Part shown: one piece after another, positions 23,041-31,762 of the stretch
Layout: every line of letters starts with the position of its first letter
How positions within the stretch are numbered: position 1 is the first letter of the stretch
Origin: Protonemura montana
Lineage: Eukaryota > Arthropoda > Insecta > Plecoptera > Nemouridae
Assembly: GCA_947568835.1 (NCBI GenBank)
Contig: OX387603.1
Span: forward strand, 5,306,701-5,370,700
Direction: 5' to 3'
Length of the DNA: 64,000 bases
The notes under the pieces: generated by a model
What the model was told of the DNA's origin: nothing
What the model saw: only the letters and a program-made list of their open reading frames with translations
Databases searched by the model: none
Translations under genes and position numbers: made by a program

Positions 23041-23913
23041 GTTCCTGGGTAAGCGAGGTTGGGTGGAGATACGGGGGAGGGGAATCAGATAAATTCACAC
23101 ATGTCTCTGTCTGGAAGTATTTGTGGAACAAAATCAAATTGCAAACGACATGCGTTAGCCCCTTTATTATTGCATCGTACCTCAAGCCATTCGTCCATAG
23201 GTATACGTTTGTGGGACAGTGGCTTGGCACAATTTCTTTCTGTCCCCGCCTAGTCTGCCATCGTTCGAACTGCCCCGCTATCTGGTAGACAAATCTAGAT
23301 CACGCTGAGCACCGATGGGTCGCCGATTGCCGATATCTGATCGACCGGGCGTGTGCTCTCTGCCCCGATTTAGGCGGGGGCCGGATTTGCTTTTGGTTTT
23401 CGGCACCTGGGCTGCTCAAGGCGACGATTTTCACGCGCGCGATCATGGCGAGGGAATTTGAAACCACGTCCTATCAATTTCCAGAGATATCGTTTCTTAA
23501 ATGTCCACAAACCTCCTCGGTGAGGTATCCGAAACGTAGCAAGGACCTTCTGGAGACACGATGATTTATTAAATGTGTATGTGTATATTTTAGGAGTGTC
23601 TGTATGTCTGTCTTATACACTACAATAAATAGGTACATATTTGAATTAGTAAAGGTATTTTAATGGATATTATTAATGATACATATTTGTCTAATTAATG
23701 GTAAATGTTAACGGTGCGGGGTAATTTTGTTAGCATTACCTACCAGACAGCCACATATCTTCTCTGAATCTAACAACTCAACTTCAATAATAAAACAGAA
23801 TATTACTTTTCTAATAAAACTAGCCCATTAGTATAATTTTAATGTGTGCCATAACCCAATGTCCTTCAAATTCGTGTACATGTAACCTGTACCCACCTGG
23901 CCGTGTCCATGAC

Positions 23914-23968
23914 GGTGAGCTATCCGATGCTTGAAACAATGCAGTGTTGCTTAACTCCGAGAATTTGA
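23914..23968 (-). repeat. 5S-rRNA-derived SINE fragment
   Basis: The reverse complement contains ggagttaagcaacactgc followed by a decayed ggatagctcacc, matching the 5S-headed SINE core (agttaagcaacactgcgc, then ggatggttgacc). Confidence 0.65.
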
Positions 23969-24130
23969 CAAGAACTGACTACAGCAAAGTTTAATTTGAA
24001 AATCACTTTTGTTTAACACACAAATCGCCAGGTGTATTTGATTTTTTTTTATCGCATCACGTCCCTGTTTCATTTCTCTCCATTCTTGCGATGTAATTAC
24101 GCTCGATGTCAATTGACATCTGTGTATACT

Positions 24131-24342
24131 TGCGAGTGACAGTCGTCCGCGTTTCGCGCTTTGTCCGCCAGGAGCGCTGCCTGTGACAATGTCGTGTACA
24201 TAGACACGGCTGATGTTAGCCGTGCTTATCGCGATCGCGGGGCGAACGTTAAAAACACGAACTCGGCCGCGCGGTGCGAGACAAAAGAACGCGTCGGGAA
24301 AGCGCTATTCCTCTGCTGGGGAAAAAAAAAAAAAAAAAAAAA
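24131..24342 (+). other. CpG-rich segment ending in a 21-base A run
   Basis: From about 24131 the sequence turns abruptly CpG-rich (for example gtccgcgtttcgcgct and tatcgcgatcgcggggcg), then ends in an uninterrupted A run at 24322-24342. An abrupt GC-rich body with a terminal A run fits a retroposed copy of an unknown transcript. No family was recognised and no target-site duplication was established. Confidence 0.35.
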
Positions 24343-25507
24343 CACAAAGACCAGAGATGAAAAACTGTAGATATGGGAAATTTGTTTTGGCTTTTTTTTA
24401 ATGGAAATGTTGCAGTGGTGCGGTGAAATAGGAAAGCACAGTTTAATAATTTAAAGAGTGGAGTTTTTTAGCAGCTCTGCTGGATGAACCAGTGGATAAG
24501 CACTTTGAAGCCAGGGGTTTTTTTAATCGCAAACTTAACCCACAATTTTGGCTACTGGAATTGTGTTCGACCACCAAGTTAAACCACATCTAAAACCGAT
24601 TTGCCTGGATATTCAAATGCTCACCAGCATTACGAAATATTTCTGGCTGTTCTTCCAAACCACCACACAACAGGTCCGCCTAGTTATATAGGACAACGAT
24701 GCTTCAACGGACTTTCTATACACTGTCTTATTAAACTTCTTAATGACAAAACTGTTGCTGCTCGATCATATTTTGAAGATAGCAGACCACCAATCACAAC
24801 GATAGCGTCAACAACACAAACGCGAACGATTCCCATGGCCGGTGTCCAATTATGTGAACCGCAGAGGCGACAGCAATGAAGCCTGATAAACCCACGTATT
24901 GTCGCCACTCTGACATTCTTACATCCGGTGATTGATTTCTGAATTCCGATAAAATGACGTCTTATCTATCGAAAAAATGATTGATAACGAATTCCGATCG
25001 AATTCATTGGAGCTCGAAGACGAAATGAAAGCTAACCAATGACATCGAGATGACAGGAGAGAAAATAATGTATACCTATAGTAGAGTTAATTGGTGTGGG
25101 ACGCCATTTTAAAACAACATCGGGTCACATTCCTGAGCGACGATGATCGCTACACAGCTCGGGATCTGGACTGGATGTGACAAATGGATCGAATGGACCG
25201 TGATGGCGATGCTCCATTCTTTAGTCTTGTTCAATTTAACGGTGGAATTTTGTCTCAGTTCTGAAGTTTGCGTGGGTTTTTGGGCGATGACTGTCCTGGG
25301 TCTACATTGTTTGGTTTGTGGTGACTTGTACGGGAGATTTTGGATATCTTTGAAGGAATTGGGGCCAAACTATGAAGACCATTGCAGAACAATACGATTA
25401 TATCGAGTAGTACGCCCATTTGTTACAATTCCAACGATATAAATGTGTGTTGGCACGGGTTAATGATGTTTAACGACGCACAGAAAGCCAAAGGTGAACC
25501 AAAGCTC

Positions 25508-25945
25508 ATTTGCGTGGAGCGAAACAAGCACCCTGTCACGGAATGTCCAGCACAGAGGTGACAGCAAATGTTCGCTTCTTTGCGTGGAGCGAAACAAGCA
25601 CCCTGTCACGGAATGTCCAGCACAGAGGCAACGGCGAGTGTCCACTCCTTTGCGTGGAGCGAAACAAGCACCCTGTCACGGAATGTCCAGCAGAGGCGAC
25701 GGCGAGTGTCCGCTCCTTTGTGTGGAGCGAAACAAGCACCCTGTCACGGAATGTCCAGCAGAGGCGACGGCGAGTCTCCGCTCCTTTGCGTGGAGCGAAA
25801 CAAGCACCCTGTCATGGAATGTCCAGCAGAGGCGACGGCGAGTCTCCGCTCCTTTGCGTGGAGCGAAACAAGCACCCTGTCACGGAATGTCCAGCACAGA
25901 GGCGACGGCGAGTCTCCGCTCTTTTGCGTGGAACGAAACAAGCAG
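25508..25945 (+). repeat. 70-bp GC-rich tandem array, locus 4 (largest, with a 68-bp sub-variant)
   Basis: GTGGAG markers fall at 25514, 25584, 25654, 25722, 25790, 25858 and 25928, so the steps are 70, 70, 68, 68, 68 and 70. The three 68-bp units all read cagcagaggcg in place of cagcacagaggcg. The last units also share agtctccg in place of agtgtccg. Shared private changes in neighbouring units show local duplication after insertion. The array creates open frames of 147 to 255 codons in all three forward frames; these are artefacts. Confidence 0.96.
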
Positions 25946-25949
25946 CGGT

Positions 25950-26190
25950 TCAGGCTCCCCGGCGAGCATGCGCTATGCGTGGGGTCCGGCGAATTCCCGG
26001 GGGCCGCCTGACAAATCGGCCGCTCGCCCAGCGGGGCCCGGTTGGGTTCGAGGCCCGGACACGCCACGGCGCTAACGGACAAATAGGCACATTAGTCATG
26101 TCCAAGGGACCGTGCCGTGGGGTTTGCTTCACGGGGGCTTGGTACGGGACGCTGTGTTTTGAGGAGGCGCAGTGTTTTGAACGCAGGATC
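25950..26190 (+). other. GC-rich patch with Pol III-like boxes beside array 4
   Basis: Strongly GC-rich sequence with tcgcccagcggg (26025-26036, one base off the A box) and ggttcgaggcc (26046-26056, fits the relaxed B box GGTTCRANNCC). The boxes are only about 10 bp apart, too close for a working tRNA-type promoter. It could be a deleted tRNA-derived SINE. An open frame continues from array 4 to 26277, but nothing in its translation is recognisable. Confidence 0.35.
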
Positions 26191-27163
26191 AAGAAGTTGC
26201 AGTCAGAAACAAAAATTTTAAATTTTACTGCCCTCACTGATGTCCAGCTCAAGTCGTTGAGGGTTCCCAAAATCTAAATAACTGAGGAAACAGTGTTTTT
26301 ATTTTTTATTTAATGGTGGAGTTTTAAGATGATCAGCCAATCACAGACTGCATGTTTCCAGATTTTTCAGGGTCGTTACCATGGTGATAAAAACTTGACC
26401 AAGTGTATGGAGGTTATGCTTAAACATGCTTTGTGGACCCGCCACCTGGATGACTCTAAACACGGTTTCCCGGATGTTTTCTAACTTTTTTCAATGTGTT
26501 TCCAAGTTTCCACCGTAAATTGTTCTGAGTTCGAGAATCCTGGTGTTGATCCGCAGGGCCTTGGAGTTTACCAAAACATGTTTCTTAATTTGCGTTATTT
26601 GGGGCTAAAATTGAACGAAACTCTAACCAAAATCGTTGTTTTCTTCAAAATGAAAACATATGCAGACTTTTGAGTGTTTTTTTTTTCTGAATCTTGAAAG
26701 ACACGGATATATGTTTTCTGTAGTCATGGATCTTCGTGGTAGTCTGATTTGGCAGATCATTTTATAAAGTGTAATGTCTTAAATTTAATGATTTTCTACC
26801 AGTTTTGATAGTAGATGGATGGAATAATTCAATTTAAAAACAAATATTATTGGAAGTCGCCACGGCAACTGTTTAAACTCCCACTGCAACTCGATGAGTT
26901 GCGAAAATCAGCTTTGAAAACAACGCGTGATGCATTTCTTGAAGTTTAGAGCGACGCGAGATCGAGAAGGCGTTGGACGACGTGCGTAGTTTGTCTATCC
27001 GGATGACGTAGCGGGAGTCCAGCCACCGTCCGAACCACAGGCAGCGGTTCGACGCTGTTGAAGGGTACTCGGAGGCGAGGGAGAGGCCAACTCAATGCGC
27101 TCTTTGCAACAACGATATAGACCAGTTGTAGCAGGGTATGTTGTCAAATGAGTACGTATCGTT
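26191..27163. other. Non-coding stretch
   Basis: No gene is supported. A GC-richer segment at 26940-27130, just outside the foldback element, can be read as a short Arg-rich peptide ending near a Cys-x-x-Cys pair, but it has an internal stop and no family match that I can name. Confidence 0.5.
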
Positions 27164-27737
27164 ACACCGTTGAGTGTGCAGGTTCTAGGTAGAGACAGAA
27201 CGTTGATGTTAAACCGTTGGGTGTGCAGGCTATAGGTAGAGGCAGAACGTTAATGTTAAACCGTTGAGTGTGCAGGTTCTAGGTAGAGGCAGAACGTTAA
27301 TGTTACAGTCTCTGCGTGAAAGATGGCTGCCAAATGACCACCTTACCGACAAAAATGCAGAGTACCGGAACATCACGTTAAGTGGAGCCACTGTCGTATG
27401 AAATTTAATTTTGATAATTCTCGTAGGTTAGTCGCTTTTGAATATCGTTACGTGTATATCAATCGTTGCGGTATAAATTGATGGAGATCTTTTGAGCATG
27501 AAAAGTCTCAAAAGCGAGTTAACCTACGAGAAATATCGAAATTTGATTTTATACAACAGTGGCTCCACTTAACGGGGTGTTCCGGTACTCTGCATTTTTG
27601 TCAGTAAGGTAGTCATTTGGCGGCCATCTTTCACGCAGAAAGTTTAACATTAACGTTCTGCCTCTACCTGGAACCTGCACACTCAACGGTTTAACATTAA
27701 CGTTCTGTCTCTACCTAGAACCTGCACACTCAACGTT
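27164..27737. mobile_element. Foldback-like element with tandem-repeat arms
   Basis: Two long inverted arms (about 27164-27440 and 27500-27737) face each other around a centre of about 60 bp. The outer part of the left arm is three 47-bp direct repeats starting at 27164, 27211 and 27258 (landmarks accgttgagtgtgcaggt and gaggcagaacgttaatg). The right arm carries about two inverted units. The inner arms match closely, for example gcgtgaaagatggctgcc against ggcggccatctttcacgc, and gttaagtggagccactgt against acagtggctccacttaac. Tandem repeats within long terminal inverted repeats are the hallmark of Drosophila FB-type foldback elements. No transposase is encoded, so it would be non-autonomous. 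Confidence 0.85.
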
Positions 27738-27778
27738 TACACTAAATAATAGTGTAACTCTGGTTACAACTACACTAA

Positions 27779-28181
27779 ATATCACCGAAGCTAAGCAACA
27801 CTGCGCTTGGTCACATATTAGGTGGGTGGTCATCATATTCAAAACCAGTTCTGTTCGAGAGAGAGGTTGGAGGAATAAAAGTTGGTACAGCAAAATCATT
27901 CGCCTTGCTTATCAACCTCTCGACAGCATGGATTTGTGAAAAAATCTTGTTGTTCGCGTTGTACCGTCCTTCGGAAGGGTCGCTAAGCCGGTGGTCCCCT
28001 TGGTGCTCTTCGACAGGAGAAGACTACGTGCAGGCACCGTGCTTTCTCTCAACTCTTATAGGATAGGTTAGGTTCATCATCATCATTATCCACGCTCATT
28101 CGCCGATGCCATTAGACCAGTGCCACAGATCCTGATGTCAAAATAGAGCGCCGTTAAACCCCACTAATCAATCAACCAACC
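27779..28181 (+). mobile_element. 5S-rRNA-headed SINE, head truncated
   Basis: Begins within the 5S part (atcaccgaagctaagcaac) and then follows the family body: ccagttctgttcgagaga, cttatcaacctctcgac, gtaccgtccttcgg, ctacgtgcaggcaccg, taggttaggttcatcatcat, gcgccgttaaacc, then a tail of AATCAATCAACC type. It lies about 40 bp from the end of the foldback element. tacactaaata occurs on both sides of that gap (27738 and 27770), possibly a target duplication of one of the two. Confidence 0.88.
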
Positions 28182-29515
28182 ATAAATTATTACTTTTCTT
28201 ATTAAGATTTAGATCTGTTATTTATCACGGCACAATTGCAATTTTGTTTGTGCACCACCATCATCAGGTAGTTTCCCACTCCACCGCCCACCATTGGTCT
28301 CTCTCTACCTGTAAGACTCCACCCTGCGTATGCAAAACACACACAATTCTTTCCATTCACTCGATTCATTCATGTTCCTCTACAACCACAAACTGTGTGT
28401 ATCTCGGTAGCCATGGCAACCACACACGAGGGTCCATTCATGGCGGACGTGGAAAGATGGGACTTTGAAAATAAATTTCACGGCGACCTGGAAACGCCTC
28501 ACTCCGGGTGTGAATCGAGGTTAAGCAACATTGCGCCGTGCCTGGCCTTGGTCGGGTGACCGACGTTGAGTGAACTAGTTTTTAAATTACCTAACCGTCT
28601 GGGGGGTAGCTCAATAAGGGAAGTTGTGCCCCCTGGAGAGATTAGTTAAATGCATTTATGCAACGTTCTCTTATATTTCCTACGTAAAAAAAATAAAATC
28701 CAGCTTACAATACCAACACATTTGAGCAGCCCTCTTCTAGGTAAGGTTTCTTCAGACCTATCAGATTAGAGCCAGAGTGACGGTGAACTGGAGTCGACTT
28801 TGTCAGCACCGGATGCACCCTAGGCGCTCTTAAAACCTTGATCGGGAAGCGCCACCTTGTGACAAAATACGACAGCTAACAGTGCCATAAAAACATCACC
28901 ATTACGAAAACCACTGAAGTTGTAGACTATGCGTGTCGACACCGGGAACACCCTCGGCGCTCTCATACGCTTGGCCGTCACCCGTTTCACCATGCGCACA
29001 GCGACGGCGGCTTCTGTCGGCTTGCGTGGAATGAAACGGCAGCGGCTTGCCAGGGCATGGGTAATCGCTGCAGTCGCGTGCCTCCATGGTCCTGCGGGCT
29101 TCGTCCTGGGCACGCGATGTACACCCTGAAGACGTAGAAGCTCGATGGTAGTTAGCTAAGATGGTAGCTGTCATGGCTTGCACGCCATGGTTGGGGTTTT
29201 CTGTCCGGCTGTTCTGAGATGCAACGGTGAGCGGCTGGCTGAGTTTAGTTCTTGGTTATGGTTTGGGTGCTGGCCACCCATGTTCTGAACGTTGTTAGAG
29301 ACAATTACCTGAACACTCTCCTGGCCAAGTCATTGAGAAGTTTATTTGGAGTCCTACCGCTAGTGTTAAACTCTCTTAGTAAAGAGAAGTGACTGATTTA
29401 ATAGTAAAACGACGAAAACGGTAGTTGCTCCTAGGTAGAGACACAGTTGAGATTTTATTTCGCTATTAATTCTTCCATTGTTTAGTCTTTAGAGGCTTGT
29501 TAAAAAGAACGGCCG
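28182..29515. other. Non-coding stretch
   Basis: Contains a 5S-like relic (listed) and a GC-richer part at 28790-29200 with several mutually overlapping frames on both strands. None has a recognisable domain. Confidence 0.5.
28481..28565 (+). repeat. 5S-rRNA-like fragment
   Basis: Reads cctggaaacgcctcactccg, then gaggttaagcaacattgcgc and tcgggtgaccgacg, the three 5S landmarks in order. After about 28570 the SINE body is not recognisable, so this copy is head-only or has a lost body. Confidence 0.65.
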
Positions 29516-29604
29516 CCAGCGCCTTCCGGTGGTATCTACCAGTACTACGTATTGCCGGCTCGTTTGATCAGCAGAAAGTTGAATATTCGCGCTGGGACTC
29601 TTAC
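29516..29604 (+). repeat. Dispersed repeat, copy 2 of a pair
   Basis: Matches 11529-11618 (shared ttgccggctcgtttg) at roughly three bases in four. Frames crossing it differ between the copies, so a coding role is unlikely. Confidence 0.75.
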
Positions 29605-30608
29605 CAAGTCTATAAACCCAATTTTCAGATCCAGAAGAGTAAAATTCAGGACAGTACTGTCTTGAAGATGTCGTTGCCAACGCAGACGAAACGTCAGAAC
29701 CGGGCAGGATTTTTTTTTTTTAAACAAAAACCAACTCAAAACAGGGAAAAACCGTTTCCACTTCCAACATCGTACCACGTGGCTCTGAGCCCCTTCGCTG
29801 TTTATCCAATTCCAAAAGTGATAATACCCAAGAGTTTAAAAACTCTCTCACAAATGACTTCATGCCATTGGTTGGCAAAAGTTTAAAAACTCGCAGGGCA
29901 CATCCCAGAGCATAGTGCAGAATTATGCCAAATTTAGCCACTCCCTCTCAAACTGGAAGCGAAGAGAAATTGTGTGGATGGGCATTCTAGCGTGAAATTC
30001 ATTTCAATACACTTATAAATCCACATCGGAAGATGAATTGAAATATCAAAAAAATCCTGCTAGACACACAATAATTAAAGAATGTGTGAATTGCTTATTA
30101 AAAATTAGTAATGCACTGCGTTACGTATCTCAATTACTAGCAGCACATAAACGAGGAAAGGAAGGAGTGAACACACAAATTATGAAGTATAGGCACACCG
30201 AGCGTAAATCACAGAGCTTCAATTAGCATCATTTAGCCAGGCGAGATAGTACGTATCATCAGATGCAATCTGCCAGAAGCCGACTACCCACTGATCTCGA
30301 AATACCAACTTGGATGCCATGGGAAACAAGCTTCGAGTGTGACGGAAATGTGGTCAAACTGCGCTCATTCATGTGGTCAATCATTTATAAAGATGATTTC
30401 ATATGGCAAAAGATTGATTACAGTCAATGAGGCTTATACTTGATTAGCCAATGACATGATAGACCCGATTCAAATATCTGATTTCAAACATGGGTTAGAA
30501 CATCGAGAAAAGAACCTATCACAGGTTATTTTTATCGATGGTTAGAAGTTTTACAGGCGCATACAGTTGGATTCAATTGGTAGCCGTGGTATGGGATCCT
30601 GGGACATC
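29605..30608. other. AT-rich non-coding stretch
   Basis: A 129-codon plus-strand frame (29497-29886) runs through the dispersed repeat and a T/A-rich tract and has antisense shadows. There is no domain and no splice evidence. No gene is called. Confidence 0.5.
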
Positions 30609-30939
30609 CATCGGTTTGGCGTGTTGGAAACACAGGTTCTCTTGAGATCACCGAAGTTAAGCAACGCTGAGCTGGGTTAGGTATTGGATGGGTCACCTTT
30701 ATACATATAGTCAGTTATGTTCTGGAAAGAGTATGTTAAGGCGGGTGTCCCCTTGGTGCTCTTCGACAAGTGTAGGATACGTGCCGGCATCGAGTTTTCT
30801 CTCTTCCTTTTTAGGCTAGGCTAGGCTTGGTTCCTCATTATTCCCATAAACACTAACTACAACTAACCGATCACTGATCTAATTAGATCATAGCTAGCTA
30901 GAACAGTGCGTCGTCAAACAAAGCAAATCAAATCAATCC
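30609..30939 (+). mobile_element. 5S-rRNA-headed SINE, internal deletion
   Basis: The head is well kept (acaggttctcttgagatcac, cgaagttaagcaacgctgag, ggatgggtcacc). Body sequence between the gttctg block and ggtgtccccttggtgctctt is missing compared with the copies at 5759 and 27779. The end keeps gcgtcgtcaaacaaagc and an AAATCAAATCAATCC tail. A TAGGC run replaces the TAGGT run of the other copies. Confidence 0.85.
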
Positions 30940-31493
30940 ATCTGGAAAGTCGAAGGCTTACTCGGTACCAGTCAACAGGACGCGATGAAAGGGATTTAAT
31001 AAGAGATCCAGCCACGCTTTACTCATGCATAAGAAACATACCTGTAGAGAACCTCGCGCAATGAGGATGTGCAAGGTTCACGACCAACTCACAGAGTCTG
31101 CTCTCCATGCAAGTACTTAGAGATCGGTGAGTCGAGTACGCTGATATCATGAGGGCGTTATCGCATGATCTGTTATCTCGCTCCATACGTGAGAGTAATG
31201 CATCGGCCGGCGCGGTTTCATAACGCAGATGAGAGAGAGAGAACGACATGCAAGAGCAGTTCATTATGTGTAATTGGCGAATTAAATGATTAGCTGAAAT
31301 ATGGTGGAATCTGTGTAATGTTTATGTTTTGTAGATAAATACAAAGTAAAGTATATATTGTTTATGATGGTTGTGCCATCAGAAATCTATTGGCCTGGAT
31401 TGTTGCTAAATGTCATGTGTCAAAACTATCCTGGACAAGTCATGGCTGAAAGAGATTTGAATATTAAAATCTAATCAAGAGTTTAATCAACTC
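30940..31493. other. Non-coding stretch
   Basis: Nothing beyond a short minus-strand frame (31019-31264, 81 codons) without motifs. Confidence 0.6.
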
Positions 31494-31762
31494 TGTGACA
31501 GGGTGCTTGTTTCGCTCCACGCAAATGAGCGGACACTCGCCGTCGCCTCTGTGCTGGACATTCCGTGACAGGGTGCTTGTTTCGCTCCACGCAAAGGAGT
31601 GGACACTCGCCATCGCCTCTGTGCTGGACATTCCGTGACAGGGTGCTTCTTTCGCTCCACGCAAAGGAGTGGACACTCGCCGTCGCCTCTGTGCTGGACA
31701 TTCCGTGACAGGGTGCTTCTTTCGCTCCACGCAAAGGAGCGGACACTCGCCGTCGCCTCTGT
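31494..31762 (-). repeat. 70-bp GC-rich tandem array, locus 5
   Basis: About four units in inverted orientation at a 70-bp step. In unit sense the array begins at cagaggcgacgg and ends at accctgtcacaga. Two of the units share the variants gcttctttcgctcc and aaaggagtgg, again suggesting local duplication. Confidence 0.95.

Larger units (their letters stand above)
23041..25507. other. Non-coding stretch
   Basis: Includes a GC-rich patch (23260-23460) and the separately listed 5S relic and A-tailed segment. No gene is supported. The 99-codon frame at 25143-25442 has no recognised motif. Confidence 0.5.

Noticed and set aside
22636..23230. Minus-strand frames of 113-121 codons
   Set aside because: They cross a 5S relic and a palindromic element; chance openness.
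24850..24880. cagaggcgacagc resembling part of the 70-bp unit
   Set aside because: Only about 13 bases match and no neighbouring block of the unit is present; chance is likely.
25494..26277. Open frames of 147-255 codons on the plus strand, with Arg/Cys-rich repeating peptides
   Set aside because: They run through the 70-bp array in all three frames and show no single preferred frame; explained by the repeat.
26940..27130. Possible retrotransposon ORF fragment with a Cys-x-x-Cys pair
   Set aside because: Internal stop, under 60 residues and no family I can name; not enough to call.
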